NCBI GenBank assembly: GCA_026709935.1
Contig: JAPOSC010000064.1
Span: 1-64,000 of the forward strand
DNA length: 64,000 nucleotides
Source of the DNA: Thiotrichales bacterium
GTDB taxonomy: Bacteria > Pseudomonadota > Gammaproteobacteria > HK1
Reading direction: 5' to 3'
The number at the start of each line of letters is the position of its first letter. The first letter of the stretch is position 1. Both the position numbers and the translations under genes were made by a program. The notes beneath the pieces were generated by a model that worked only from the letters and a program-made list of their open reading frames with translations, had not been told where the DNA came from and ran no database searches. This document shows, one piece after another, positions 46,299 through 56,557 of the stretch.

Positions 46299-47348
46299 AT
46301 GAACCCTGCCAAGGCATTCGCCCACCTGTTTTCGCCGCTTGCGGACGAGGACGCCGACAACTACCGCAACCCGGGACAGATCTCGTTCCTGCGAGCGCCC
46401 TTCGTCCCCATCGACAGTGCCGAGCTGCGGGAAGTCGACGCGGAGTACGCGTTCATCGGCGTGCCCTTCGACGAGGGCAACGTCGGGAAGCCGGGCTGCG
46501 AGGACGGCCCCCGCGAGTTCCGGGTCGCCTCCCTCGACTACTTTCCCTACTGGTTCGAGTTCAACGTGGACCTGCACGGCTGCGCCGTCGACTGCGGCGA
46601 CGTCTCCATGCCGAGGGTGAATCCCGCGCTCGCCCGGGAACGCATCTACGAGGCGGTGCGGACCGCGCTGGAGGCCGGCTTCAATCCGATCATCTGCGGC
46701 GGCGATCGGTCGATCTCCATTCCCGCGTCCAGAGCGCTCTCCGATCATCTGGGGCAGGACCGGCGAATGGGCTACCTGCATCTCGGGGCCCATCTGGACT
46801 TCGCCGATCGGTGGGCCGGCGAGTCTCACGTCAGCACCTGCGCCATGGCGCGCATCACGGAACTCGGCAATCTCGATCCCGGCAACGTCGCCCACATCGG
46901 AGCCCGCAACTCCTTCAACCCCAGAGACCACGTGGATCTCGCGAAGGACCGCGGCGTCCGGTTCCACCCCATGCTTGAAGTGCTCGAACGCGGTGTCGAC
47001 GAGGTTCTGGACGAGGTGGTGGCCAGGGTGTGGAGCGGCACCGACGGGCAGTACCTGAGCTTCAACTTCAACGTCATGGATTCCTCGTGCGCGCCGGGGG
47101 TGACCGCCACCGAGCCCGGCGGCCTGGAGGCGCGCGAGATCATGCGGGTCGCGGCGAGGATCGCCGATGCCGGAGGACCGACGGTCATCGACGTGTCCGA
47201 GCTGTGCCCGATGTTCGACGTGAGCGGCTCGACCTCGCGCATGGCGGTCTGCGTCGTACTCCGGATCCTGGCCGGCGTCGCGCGCCACAACGGAAAGACT
47301 CTGGACGATTCCCTGCGCCGGCCCGGTTGGCGGCACGGGCAACGGTAG
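46299..47348 (+). CDS. Ureohydrolase-family pseudoenzyme, probable beta subunit
   Basis: A 349-aa paralogue of the preceding protein, sharing the fold and many framework residues (YFPYWFEFNVDLHGCAVDCGD). Four of six metal ligands are gone: R137 replaces the His of GGDH, G163 the first Asp of DxHxD, and N256 and N258 the two Asp of SxDxD. H165 and D167 remain. It therefore should not bind a dinuclear metal centre. A GGGAG Shine-Dalgarno lies upstream, 40 bp after the alpha gene. In metformin hydrolase the non-catalytic subunit is required for an active heteromer, and I expect the same here. Confidence 0.82.
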   Translation: MNPAKAFAHLFSPLADEDADNYRNPGQISFLRAPFVPIDSAELREVDAEYAFIGVPFDEGNVGKPGCEDGPREFRVASLDYFPYWFEFNVDLHGCAVDCGDVSMPRVNPALARERIYEAVRTALEAGFNPIICGGDRSISIPASRALSDHLGQDRRMGYLHLGAHLDFADRWAGESHVSTCAMARITELGNLDPGNVAHIGARNSFNPRDHVDLAKDRGVRFHPMLEVLERGVDEVLDEVVARVWSGTDGQYLSFNFNVMDSSCAPGVTATEPGGLEAREIMRVAARIADAGGPTVIDVSELCPMFDVSGSTSRMAVCVVLRILAGVARHNGKTLDDSLRRPGWRHGQR

Positions 47349-47524
47349 TCGGCTCACGCTCGACACGCGTCCGGAGCGCACTCGACCTCGTCGCCGCTCA
47401 CCGTCAGCTCCCGCGCGGCGTTGGAACCGTCTCCGACGTTAGCCGGCCTCCTCGCGATGCGGTCGGGCCACGATGACCGGGGAATGGATACCCTCCGGAA
47501 CCCGACCGCTTCCCGGCTGTCTCT

Positions 47525-48406
47525 TCAGGCCCGGCGCGGACCGGTCGACGGCAGCACTTCGACCAGCGCCGCACCGACGATGAGCACCGATCCGATGATC
47601 CGGGCGATGCCGAAGGGCTCGCCGGCCAGCACCGCGGCCGATACCAGTCCCGTGATCACCTCCAGCATCAGCAACAGTCCGGCCCGGCCGGGACTGAGGA
47701 GCCGCACCCCCCACAGGATCCCTCCCATGCTCGCGATGGTCACCACCGCGACCACCACAACGATGGCCGCCGCTCCGGGGGTGACGACCGGCGCCGGCCC
47801 GGACATGACCGGCAGCAGGGAGATGACCGCGATCACCGTGGCGCCACCCGCGAAGAAGGACGTGGTGTGCGCAACCGGCGAGACCGTGGCGTCCTGATGC
47901 ACGCGCAGGCTGCCGAGCGCCCACATCGCGCCGGCGATCAACGCGCACCAGTCGCCGGAACTGCGCGGCAGGGGCACACCACCCTCGCCCCCCAGTACCA
48001 CCCAGAGCCCGCCGAGCCCCAGCCCCAGCGCGGCGAGTCGCGAACCGGTGAACCGTTCGGCAAGCAGCAGGCGGCCGAGCACGGTGGCCCACACCGGACT
48101 CAGGTAAAACAGCAGGATCGCGGCCGCGACCTCGGTGAGGACGAGCGACACGGAATAGAGCACGAAGGAGCCCCCGGTGAGCAGACCGGTCGCGAACATG
48201 CGCGGGGTGAGTGCGGCCCGCGCGGGACGATGCCGGAGCAGGACCGGGACGAGGAGCGCGAGCCCCACCACGAACAGGCCGAGCGTGATCCACACCGCGC
48301 CCACGCCCCGCGCGTCGAGGTGCCGCACCGGTATCCAGTACAACCCCCAGAGCGCACCGGAGACCGCAATTGCGGTCTCGGAGGCGGTGAGTCGCGGGAA
48401 TATCAC
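47525..48406 (-). CDS. EamA/DMT-family transporter
   Basis: Inner-membrane carrier of 293 aa with ten predicted helices in two EamA repeats. The first repeat begins AIAVSGALWGLYWIPV, and the second begins near GDWCALIAGAMWALGSL. GGILWGVRLLSPGRAGLLLMLE near the end is typical. The start is uncertain: GTG codons at 48418 and 48406 are possible, and neither has a clear Shine-Dalgarno. Substrate unknown. It converges with the ureohydrolase operon and might export a product or be unrelated. Confidence 0.82.
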   Translation of the reverse strand: MIFPRLTASETAIAVSGALWGLYWIPVRHLDARGVGAVWITLGLFVVGLALLVPVLLRHRPARAALTPRMFATGLLTGGSFVLYSVSLVLTEVAAAILLFYLSPVWATVLGRLLLAERFTGSRLAALGLGLGGLWVVLGGEGGVPLPRSSGDWCALIAGAMWALGSLRVHQDATVSPVAHTTSFFAGGATVIAVISLLPVMSGPAPVVTPGAAAIVVVVAVVTIASMGGILWGVRLLSPGRAGLLLMLEVITGLVSAAVLAGEPFGIARIIGSVLIVGAALVEVLPSTGPRRA

Positions 48407-48648
48407 AAGGCGGCGCACACCGGCGCCGGATGATTCACCACGATCAGGCGGTTGCGCAGAGACACGTTTTCGTCCCGACTGGCCATGAACGTACCGATAT
48501 CGCGAGGACGCGCTTCCCGAGTTCGAAGCCGTCTCCCCCTCCCGTGCAACCGCGACGCCCCGGAGCAGGAACCGCGCGCCGGCCGCCAGGATTCGGACCC
48601 GGCGGCGAATGCGCAACCGCGGCCCGCGCGGACGGCGGCAAAAAACCG

Positions 48649-50280
48649 CTATGGCGCCGCTGGCTCTGGAGGCGGCGCCCCCAGAATCATGTCCGCTGCC
48701 TTCTCCCCGATCATGAGGGTTGCCGCATTCGTATTCGCCGAGGTCATGGTCGGCATGATGGAGGCGTCGACGACCCGCAGCCTCTCGATGCCGTGCACGC
48801 GAAGCTGATCGTCGACGACCGCTTCCCGGTCCGTCGCCGGCCCCATCCGGCAGGTCCCGGCAAGATGGAACGCGGTGGTGCCGATCCCCCGCGCGAAATC
48901 CAGGATCTCCCCGTCCGTGCGCACTTCGTCGCCGGGCAGCGCCTCGTGCCCGAAGTACGGGGCGAGCGGCTCGGTGCGCATCAACCGCCGGGCGAGCCGG
49001 ATCCCGCCGACGATGACCCGCCGGTCCGCTTCGGCGGCCAGATAGTTCGGCTGGATCTCCGGCTTCTCCCGCGGATCGGCGCTCCTTGCCCGGACATGCC
49101 CGCGGCTCTCCGGCCGGTGCTGCCACACCGCGACAGTGGCACCCGGCTCATCTTCCAGCGTGGACTGCACACCGAGGCGGTAGCTCGCGGGCGTGAACGT
49201 GAGCTGCAGGTCGGCGGCGTCGAGCACCTCGTCCGACTTCCAGAAGCAGTGCACGAGGGTCGGTTGCAGGGTGAGGATCCCGGTGCCGAGCGCGAAGTAC
49301 TTCGCAACCTCCACCCCCAGCCGCCAGCCCCGCGCAAGCTCGTTGATCGTGCGCACCCCCCCGACCCGGAACGCGGTCCGGATCGCGTAGTGGTCGCGCA
49401 GGTGCTCGCCCACGCCGGGCAGCGCCCGGCGCACGGGAATCCCGAGCGCACCGAGGAGCGTGGGTGCGCCGAGGCCGGAGAGCTGCAGAAGCTGCGGCGA
49501 ATTGACGGCGCCGCCCGAGACGATCACTTCGCGCGCCGCCCGCACCACCCGACGCTCGCCGTCGCGCAGATACTCCACCCCGACCGCGCGATTCCCCTCG
49601 AACCGGATCCGCGTGGCGTGGGCGTGCGCGCGGACCTCCACGTTGCGCCGCTGCATGGCGGGGCGCAGGTGCGCCCGGGCGGTGCTCATCCGGCGGTTGC
49701 GGTGAACGCTGCGCTGGAAGTAGCCGACGCCCTCCTGCTGCGCACCGTTGTAATCGGGGTTGCGCGGGATGCCGATGCTCTCGGCCCCGGCGATGAACGC
49801 TTCGCACAGCGGATGACGCCAGTCGAGATCCTCGACCACGAACTCGCCTTCGCGCCCCCGATACCGGTCGTCACCGGGGCCGATGCGACACTCGCTGCGC
49901 CTGAAGTAGGGCAGCACGTCGGCGTAGCCCCACCCCCGATTGCCGCGCTGGGCCCAGGTGTCGAAGTCCATGCGCTGGCCCCGGTTGTAGATATGGCCGT
50001 TGATGGAGCTCGACCCCCCGAACGTCCGGCCCCGCGGGTGCGCGATCCGGCGGCCCGCGGTGCCCTCGCTCGGCTCGGCCTCGTGGAGCCAGTTGACCGA
50101 AGGATCGGTCATCGTCTTCATGAATCCCGCGGGGATGTGGATGAACGGGCGCCAGTCCCGTCCTCCGGCCTCCAGGGCGCAGACCCGGTGCCGCCCGCCC
50201 GCGCTCAGGCGGTTGACGAGGACCGCGCCCGCGGTGCCGGTACCGACCACCACGAAGTCGAAGAGATCCGCACCCGGCAC
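48649..50280 (-). CDS. GMC-family FAD oxidoreductase (choline dehydrogenase-like)
   Basis: FAD-dependent alcohol oxidation, 543 aa. The N-terminal FAD loop is VVVGTGTAGAVLVNRLS, followed by HPRGRTFGGSSSINGHIY, the GMC signature 2 GAVNSPQLLQLSGLG, and the catalytic His in FHLAGTCRMG. The C-terminus has SANTNAATLMIGEKAADMI. It resembles BetA and other alcohol dehydrogenases; the natural substrate cannot be assigned. An SDR gene ends 6 bp upstream, so both are probably co-transcribed. Confidence 0.9.
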   Translation of the reverse strand: MPGADLFDFVVVGTGTAGAVLVNRLSAGGRHRVCALEAGGRDWRPFIHIPAGFMKTMTDPSVNWLHEAEPSEGTAGRRIAHPRGRTFGGSSSINGHIYNRGQRMDFDTWAQRGNRGWGYADVLPYFRRSECRIGPGDDRYRGREGEFVVEDLDWRHPLCEAFIAGAESIGIPRNPDYNGAQQEGVGYFQRSVHRNRRMSTARAHLRPAMQRRNVEVRAHAHATRIRFEGNRAVGVEYLRDGERRVVRAAREVIVSGGAVNSPQLLQLSGLGAPTLLGALGIPVRRALPGVGEHLRDHYAIRTAFRVGGVRTINELARGWRLGVEVAKYFALGTGILTLQPTLVHCFWKSDEVLDAADLQLTFTPASYRLGVQSTLEDEPGATVAVWQHRPESRGHVRARSADPREKPEIQPNYLAAEADRRVIVGGIRLARRLMRTEPLAPYFGHEALPGDEVRTDGEILDFARGIGTTAFHLAGTCRMGPATDREAVVDDQLRVHGIERLRVVDASIMPTMTSANTNAATLMIGEKAADMILGAPPPEPAAP

Positions 50281-50286
50281 GGTGCG

Positions 50287-51045
50287 TTATCCGCGCCCGA
50301 CGAACGGCATCTTGGTCGCCATGACGGTCATGGTCTGCACGTTGGCCTCCGGCGGGAGGCTCGCCATGCACACCAGCGCCTTCGCCACGTTTTCCACGTC
50401 CATCAGCGGCTCGACCGCGATCTCGCCGTTCGCCTGCGGCACCCCTTCGGCCATGCGCGCCGCCATCTCGGTCAGCGCGTTGCCGATGTCGAGCTGGCCG
50501 CAGGCGATGTCGTATTTGCGCCCGTCGAGGGACATGCACTTCGTGAGTCCGGTGATGGCGTGCTTGGTGGAGGTGTAGGGAGCCGAGTTCGGACGCGGGG
50601 CGTAGGCGGAGATCGAGCCGTTGTTCACGATGCGCCCGCCCATCGGCATCTGGCTCTTCATGAGCCGGAACGCCTCCCGGGCGCAGAGGAAGGTTCCGGT
50701 CAGGTTCACGTCGACGACGTGCCGCCACTGCTCGACGGTGAGCTCCTCCATCGGAGTCCCCGGCGCGTTGGCCCCGGCGTTGTTGAACAGGAAGTCGAGC
50801 CGGCCGAACGCCTCCTTCGTCCTCGAGAAGAGCGCCTGCACCGACATCGGGTCGGTCACGTCGGCTGGCACCACCAACGCCCGCTCGCCGTCGGCCTCCG
50901 CGTCCGCCTTCGTCTTCTCCAGAGGCTCCGAGCGACGCCCCGCCAGCACCACCGACCACCCCTCGCGCAGCATCGCCAGCGCCGAGGCCCGACCAACCCC
51001 GGTGCCGGCCCCGGTGATCATCGCGATCTTTACGTTTCCGTTCAT
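50287..51045 (-). CDS. Short-chain dehydrogenase/reductase
   Basis: Classical SDR, 252 aa. It has the NAD(P) motif [19 protein letters not shown], the Ser in [11 protein letters not shown] and the catalytic YTSTKHA. The ATG at 51045 is preceded by GGAGG at a good distance; an upstream ATG at 51060 is in frame but overlaps that site. Together with the GMC oxidoreductase it could form a two-step alcohol/aldehyde or keto pathway. Substrate unknown. Confidence 0.9.
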   Translation of the reverse strand: MNGNVKIAMITGAGTGVGRASALAMLREGWSVVLAGRRSEPLEKTKADAEADGERALVVPADVTDPMSVQALFSRTKEAFGRLDFLFNNAGANAPGTPMEELTVEQWRHVVDVNLTGTFLCAREAFRLMKSQMPMGGRIVNNGSISAYAPRPNSAPYTSTKHAITGLTKCMSLDGRKYDIACGQLDIGNALTEMAARMAEGVPQANGEIAVEPLMDVENVAKALVCMASLPPEANVQTMTVMATKMPFVGRG

Positions 51046-51247
51046 TCCCGCTTCCTCCATGTTCGATACCGTGACCCGACTCGGTTGTTATGCGAGCGCG
51101 GATCGTCATCAGCACGCCGCCACGGGCTGTGAGTCCGCAGCGACGTCCACAACATTCACGATGGATGTCCCGCCCGGTGACGGAACGGGATCTTTACGTA
51201 TCCAGCCCCGTGGGCGAGTCGTCAAACGACCGCGAGGCAACTCTTCA

Positions 51248-51314
51248 GCCCGAAAATCTCACCCATTCTCGGCAAGGATCGAAGAATCGCTGAGAACTGT
51301 TGAGATTTTCAGGC
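51248..51314. repeat. 67-bp inverted-repeat element
   Basis: The end GCCCGAAAATCTCA is mirrored by TGAGATTTTCAGGC. It lies between the SDR start and the lipoprotein stop. The arms resemble the 21599 element; MITE-like or REP-like. It could terminate the lipoprotein transcript. Confidence 0.5.
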
Positions 51315-51325
51315 CAGGACGCGAA

Positions 51326-51817
51326 TCACTCCACCACCTTCCAGAGCGCACCGCTCTTGGATGTCTCTCTCAGGCAGTTCAGCAAAATGCGCCGGGTCTC
51401 GTCCGCGGTGGTATTGGCGCCGCTGGCAAATGCGCTCACCAGCCCGCCGACCGCCCCCGCCGCCGCGCCGACCGCCGCGCCTTCTCCGATGCTGGTATCA
51501 AATCCACCGCTATCCAGAAGGCCGCCGTACGCCGCCCCGGCCGCCGCCCCCACGCCGGCGCCCCCCACAACACTGGTAAGGGTTTCGAGCTGCGCCTTCT
51601 GCGCGGCGGTCGCCTGACGATTCGCGGCGACCTGGCGGCAGACGGTCAACACCTGCTCGTAGCGGGCCTCGTTCCCGGGCTCGACCACGACCGCGGGCCG
51701 ATACTGATCCGACCCCAATCCGCTCGAGGTGGTCAACCCGGAGTACGCCGATCCGCAGCCGGACAACACGGCCACCAGACCGACCATGGCTAACATCGAA
51801 TGGATGCTCGTTCTCAT
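51326..51817 (-). CDS. Glycine-zipper lipoprotein
   Basis: A 163-aa envelope protein. The signal MRTSIHSMLAMVGLVAVLSGC ends in a lipobox (LSGC), with start 51817 chosen so that the signal is intact. The central QVAANRQATAAQKAQLETL is a short helix. Two Gly/Ala-rich zippers follow (VVGGAGVGAAAGAAYGG and GEGAAVGAAAGAVGGL). Such zippers insert in or associate with membranes. No specific function is known. It is divergent from the flavoprotein gene. Confidence 0.8.
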   Translation of the reverse strand: MRTSIHSMLAMVGLVAVLSGCGSAYSGLTTSSGLGSDQYRPAVVVEPGNEARYEQVLTVCRQVAANRQATAAQKAQLETLTSVVGGAGVGAAAGAAYGGLLDSGGFDTSIGEGAAVGAAAGAVGGLVSAFASGANTTADETRRILLNCLRETSKSGALWKVVE

Positions 51818-51991
51818 GGCTCCGCACTCTCCCAAGGAAGTCAATCCGCTTGAGGTTCGTTACGGTAAGGTGCATCAACACTGCACCAAGTTCAACGCTT
51901 GACGCATGCAGGTGAACGCAGTCGGGAGCGATAGTACCCTTCGCCCATCTGCGAGCCGACGCCCGGTCGGCGCAAACGGAGAAGATCTGCA

Positions 51992-54451
51992 ATGAACCGA
52001 AACCTGCCCGAGCGCGCGAGCGCGGTCGTCATCGGCGGCGGCGTGACCGGGGCGAGCGTCGCGTATCACCTTGCGAAGCTGGGGTGGACCGACGTCGTCC
52101 TTCTGGAACGCCAGCAGTTCGCGTCCGGCACGAGCTGGCACGCGGCGGGGCTCATCGGCACCGCGCGGCATGGCGACACCCACGCGGGGCTTTGCGCCTA
52201 CACGCGCAACCTGCTGCCGGAGCTGGAGGCGGAGACCGGGCAGTCGACCGGATTCCGGCAGGTCGGCAGCATCGCCATCGCGCACAACCGGGACCGCTTC
52301 GCGGAGCTGAGGCGGCTGGCGGACTCGTACAATGCGTTCGGGTTCGGGCGCATGGAAGTGATCACGGCCGAGGAGATCGGGCACTTCCACCCGTTGGTGC
52401 GCACCGATGACCTCCTGGGGGGCACCTGGCTGGAGATCGACGGGATGGCGAGCCCCGTCGACGTGGTGAGCGCCTATGTGAAGGGCGCCCGCGGGCGCGG
52501 GGTGCGCTGCTTGGAGAATGTGAAGGTCACCAGCATCCGCACCGCGAACGGTCGGGTGGCGGGGGTGGAGACCGAGGCGGGCGACATCGCCTGCGAGTTC
52601 GTGGTGTGCGCGGCGGGGCTGTGGTCGCGCCACCTCGGCCGGCTCGCCGGGGTGACGATCCCGCTCCACGCCTGCGAGCACTACTACGCCCACACCGAGA
52701 AACTCCCCGACCTCCCGCCCGACCTGCCGGTGCTGCGCGATCAGGACAAGTGCGCGTACTACCGCGAGGACGCCGGCAGCCTGCTGGTGGGGGCCTTCGA
52801 GCGCCACGGGCGACCCATCCGGCTCGACGCGATCCCGGAGGATTTCTGCTTCGACGAGCTGCCCGGGCATATGGAAGAGCAGCTCATGCCGGTCCTCGCG
52901 GACGCGATGGAGCGCGTGCCGATGCTCCAGCAGGTCGGCTGGCGGAGCTTCTTCTGCGGCCCTGAGAGCTTCACCCACGACGGTCAGTTCCACGTCGGCG
53001 AATCCCCGGAGCTCCGCAACTTCTACGTCGCCTGCGGCCTGAACTCCGTCGGCATCGTCACCTCGGGCGGGATCGGCCAGGCCTGCGCGGAGTGGATGGA
53101 CAAGGGCCACCCGCCGCTCGACCTCACCGCCAACGATCTCCGCCGGGTGTTCACGTTCCAGGGGACTCAGGCCTATATCGAAGAGCGCGTGTCGGAGACA
53201 CTCGGGCTGCTCTACGACCGCCACTACCCCTACCGCCAGTTCGTCTCCTCGCGCGACGTACGCCACTCGCCGGTGCACGAACGGCTCGCCGAGCGCGGCG
53301 CCTGCTTCGGCGAATCGGCGGGCTGGGAACGGCCGAACTGGTTCGCGCCCGAAGGCGTGGCGGCCCGCTACGAGTACAGCTTCTCCCGCCAGAACTGGTT
53401 CGAACACTCGGCCGCCGAACACCGCGCGGCGCGCGAAGGCGTCGCGCTCTTCGACCAGTCGAGCTTCTCGAAGTACCTCGTCAAGGGCCGCGACGCCGGC
53501 CGGGCGCTGCAACGCATCTGCACCAACGACATCGAGGTCGAGCCCGGCCGGCTGGTGTACACGCACTGGCTGAACGAGCGCGGCGGCATCGAGGCGGAAC
53601 TCACCGTGACCCGGCTCGCCGGGGATGCATTCCTGGTGGTGAGCGGCGCCGGGGTGACGCGGCGCGACCTTGCCTGGCTCGAACGCCACATCGACGACGA
53701 CGCGCACGCGGTGGTGGTGGATGTCACCGCGCAGTGGGCGGTGTTCGGGGTCATGGGGCCGGAAAGCCGCGCGGTGGTGACCGCGATCATCGGCGAGGAT
53801 CTCTCCAACGAGGCGTTCCCCTTCGCTGCGGTGCGCGATGTGGAGATCGGCGGCGCGACGGGACGGGCGGCCCGGGTCTCCTACGTCGGCGAGCTCGGCT
53901 GGGAGCTGTACGTACCAGCGGACCAGGCCCGGCATGCGTTCGACCGGATCATGGCCGCGGGCGACAGCCACGGTCTCCGGCTGGCCGGCATGCACGCGCT
54001 CGACTCGGGCCGGATCGAGAAGAAGTTCGTCCACTTCGGCCACGACGTCGCCGATGTCGACACCCCGGTGGAGGCGGGCATGCGCTGGGTGTGCCGCATG
54101 GACAAGGCAGGCGGGTTCATCGGGCGGGACGCGCTCGCACGCCAGATCGATTCCGGCCGGCCGACACCGAAGCGGCTGCTCCAGCTCCTGCTGGCCGATC
54201 CGGAGCCGCTCCTCTTCGGACACGAGCCGATGCTCCGCGACGGCGAGGCGGTCGGCTACCTCACCTCCGGCAACTACGGGCACACGCTGGGCGGCGGCGT
54301 CGGGCTCGGGTACGCGAAGCACGACGGCGGCGTGAGCCGCGAGTGGGTCGAGAGCGGGGCCTGGGAGATCCTCGTCGAGGGCGAGCGGATTCCCGCGAAG
54401 GCCTCGCTCCGCGCGCTCTACGACCCGAGGGGAGAGCGGGCGCGGGGGTAG
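51992..54451 (+). CDS. Dimethylglycine/sarcosine dehydrogenase-like flavoprotein
   Basis: An 819-aa fusion of an FAD-binding amine oxidase (residues 1 to about 380), a linking FAO_M domain and a C-terminal GcvT-like folate-binding region (about 430-810). The FAD loop is VVIGGGVTGASVAYHL. GTSWHAAGL contains His50, matching the residue that binds FAD covalently in dimethylglycine dehydrogenase. Such enzymes remove N-methyl groups to methylene-THF or formaldehyde. Proximity to a possible dimethylguanidine operon is suggestive only. The ATG at 51992 follows a 174-bp divergent gap. Confidence 0.87.
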   Translation: MNRNLPERASAVVIGGGVTGASVAYHLAKLGWTDVVLLERQQFASGTSWHAAGLIGTARHGDTHAGLCAYTRNLLPELEAETGQSTGFRQVGSIAIAHNRDRFAELRRLADSYNAFGFGRMEVITAEEIGHFHPLVRTDDLLGGTWLEIDGMASPVDVVSAYVKGARGRGVRCLENVKVTSIRTANGRVAGVETEAGDIACEFVVCAAGLWSRHLGRLAGVTIPLHACEHYYAHTEKLPDLPPDLPVLRDQDKCAYYREDAGSLLVGAFERHGRPIRLDAIPEDFCFDELPGHMEEQLMPVLADAMERVPMLQQVGWRSFFCGPESFTHDGQFHVGESPELRNFYVACGLNSVGIVTSGGIGQACAEWMDKGHPPLDLTANDLRRVFTFQGTQAYIEERVSETLGLLYDRHYPYRQFVSSRDVRHSPVHERLAERGACFGESAGWERPNWFAPEGVAARYEYSFSRQNWFEHSAAEHRAAREGVALFDQSSFSKYLVKGRDAGRALQRICTNDIEVEPGRLVYTHWLNERGGIEAELTVTRLAGDAFLVVSGAGVTRRDLAWLERHIDDDAHAVVVDVTAQWAVFGVMGPESRAVVTAIIGEDLSNEAFPFAAVRDVEIGGATGRAARVSYVGELGWELYVPADQARHAFDRIMAAGDSHGLRLAGMHALDSGRIEKKFVHFGHDVADVDTPVEAGMRWVCRMDKAGGFIGRDALARQIDSGRPTPKRLLQLLLADPEPLLFGHEPMLRDGEAVGYLTSGNYGHTLGGGVGLGYAKHDGGVSREWVESGAWEILVEGERIPAKASLRALYDPRGERARG

Positions 54452-54529
54452 ACGGACTCGGGTGAGGGAAGGGGGCCGGACGCGGCCCGAGAGGCCGTCA
54501 CACAGCGCGACTCCGGCAAGATTTCGGCC

Positions 54530-54562
54530 CCCGAGTCATCCCCGAGTCATCCCCGAGTCATC
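54530..54562. repeat. Three tandem 11-bp repeats
   Basis: CCCGAGTCATC occurs three times head to tail upstream of recQ. The same CCGAGTCATCC string is part of the hairpin at position 6-30. Confidence 0.8.
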
Positions 54563-54720
54563 CATTGAAGCGTCCATTCCGGACGATTCCGAGCACATGG
54601 CCCGGCCTGACCGGAATTGCTGGGCAACCGTCCGTGCTTCGAGACCACGACCGGTCGCCGCCCATGCGCTTCATGAACAGGTAGCACGCCTTCACGGAGA
54701 CTGTGCCGGAGCGCGGCGGG

Positions 54721-56547
54721 ATGTCAGGATCCGGGGCCATGCACGGGACGCCGCAAGAGGTCCTCGAACGTGTGTTCGGATACGGCGCGTTCCGGGGCGA
54801 TCAGGAAGCGATCATCGGCCATGTGGCCGGGGGCGGCGACGCCCTGGTGGTGATGCCCACCGGCGGCGGCAAGTCGCTCTGCTACCAGATTCCCGCTCTG
54901 CTCCGCGACGGCGTGGCGGTGGTCATCTCGCCGCTGATCGCGCTGATGCAGGACCAGGTGGACGCTCTGCTGCAAGCCGGGGTGCGCGCCGCTTACCTGA
55001 ACTCGACGCTCGACTTCGACGCAGTGCGCAGGGTCGAAGCCGACGCCCGCGCGGGCGCACTCGACCTGCTCTACGTCGCGCCGGAACGCCTGACCAGCGA
55101 GCGCACACTGGCTCTGCTCGACGGGGTCCGCATCGCGCTCTTCGCCATCGACGAAGCGCACTGCGTCTCGCAGTGGGGCCACGACTTCCGCCCCGAGTAC
55201 CTCCAGCTCTCGGTGCTGCACGAACGCTACCCCGCCGCGCCGCGCGTCGCCCTCACCGCCACCGCAGACGCCCCGACCCGGCGCGAGATCGCGGAGCGCC
55301 TGGGGCTGGATGCCGCGCGGGTCTTCGTCAGCGGCTTCGACCGGCCCAACATCCGCTACGCCATCGTGCCGAAACACAACGCGCGCCAGCAGTTCCTGCG
55401 CTTCCTCGACGCCGAGCACCGCGGGCATGCGGGCATCGTCTATTGCCTGTCGCGCCGCCGGGTCGAGGAGACGGCGGACTGGCTCCGCGCCCGGGGATAC
55501 CACGCCCTGCCCTACCACGCGGGCATGAGCACCGACGATCGCAAGCGCCACCAAGACACGTTCGTGCGCGAGGACGGCGTGATCATCGTCGCCACCATCG
55601 CGTTCGGCATGGGGATCGACAAGCCCGACGTGCGTTTCGTCGCCCATCTCGACTTGCCGAAGAGCATCGAGTCCTACTACCAGGAGACAGGGCGCGCGGG
55701 ACGCGACGGCACCCCCGCCGACGCCTGGATGACCTACGGACTCTCCGACGTGGTCACGCTGCGCCAGATGGTCGAGGGCTCCGGCGCGGACGAGCAGCGC
55801 AAGCGCATCGAGGTACGCAAGCTCGACGCCCTGCTCGGCCTGTGCGAGCTGACAACCTGCCGGCGCCGGACGCTGCTCGCCTACTTCGGCGAGGAACGGG
55901 CCGAGCCGTGCGGGAACTGCGACAACTGCATCACGCCGCCGGACACCTGGGACGCGACCGAGGCGGCGCGCAAAGCACTCTCTTGTGTGTACCGCACCGG
56001 GCAGCGCTTCGGCGCGGGCTACGTCACCGATGTCCTGCGCGGGCGCGACAGCGAACGCATTCGCGGTTTCGGGCACCACCGGCTTTCGACTTTCGGCATC
56101 GGTGCGGACATCGACCCGAACACGTGGCGTTCGGTATTTCGCCAGCTCGTGGCACGCGGACTCATGCGCGTCGACGTCGAGGGGTTCGGGTCACTGAAGC
56201 TCACCGAGACGAGCCGCGCGGTGCTGCGCGGCGAGTGCGCGCTGCACCTGAGGCGCGATGCGCCGGCGGGGAGGAAGCCGCGCCGCGAACGCCCGGCCCG
56301 AGCCGTGCGCACCGCCCTCGGCCCCGAGCACCAGACACTGTTCGACGCTCTTCGCGACCGCCGGCGCGAGCTGGCCCGGGCGCAGGGGGTGCCGCCCTAC
56401 GTCATCTTCCACGATGCGACCCTGGAGGCGATGGCCGAGCAGCGGCCACGCACACTTGAGGCGTTCGCGACGCTCCCGGGCGTGGGCGAGAAGAAGCTCG
56501 AGCGTTACGGGACGACATTCATCGAAGCGATCGAAGCCCACACCTGA
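54721..56547 (+). CDS. recQ: ATP-dependent DNA helicase RecQ
   Basis: 3'-5' helicase for repair and fork restart. The 608-aa protein has [11 protein letters not shown], Walker [46 protein letters not shown] and ETGRAGRDG. The zinc-binding RQC cysteines follow (CELTTC, CGNCDNC), with a C-terminal HRDC domain ([13 protein letters not shown]). Starts at GTG 54703, ATG 54721 and ATG 54739 are all in frame, and I choose 54721. No SOS box is evident. Confidence 0.95.
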   Translation: MSGSGAMHGTPQEVLERVFGYGAFRGDQEAIIGHVAGGGDALVVMPTGGGKSLCYQIPALLRDGVAVVISPLIALMQDQVDALLQAGVRAAYLNSTLDFDAVRRVEADARAGALDLLYVAPERLTSERTLALLDGVRIALFAIDEAHCVSQWGHDFRPEYLQLSVLHERYPAAPRVALTATADAPTRREIAERLGLDAARVFVSGFDRPNIRYAIVPKHNARQQFLRFLDAEHRGHAGIVYCLSRRRVEETADWLRARGYHALPYHAGMSTDDRKRHQDTFVREDGVIIVATIAFGMGIDKPDVRFVAHLDLPKSIESYYQETGRAGRDGTPADAWMTYGLSDVVTLRQMVEGSGADEQRKRIEVRKLDALLGLCELTTCRRRTLLAYFGEERAEPCGNCDNCITPPDTWDATEAARKALSCVYRTGQRFGAGYVTDVLRGRDSERIRGFGHHRLSTFGIGADIDPNTWRSVFRQLVARGLMRVDVEGFGSLKLTETSRAVLRGECALHLRRDAPAGRKPRRERPARAVRTALGPEHQTLFDALRDRRRELARAQGVPPYVIFHDATLEAMAEQRPRTLEAFATLPGVGEKKLERYGTTFIEAIEAHT

Positions 56548-56557
56548 CCCGCGCGCA

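Noticed and set aside
48430-51132. 900-codon plus-strand frame opposite the GMC/SDR genes
   Set aside because: Arg/His/Pro-rich shadow with no motif.
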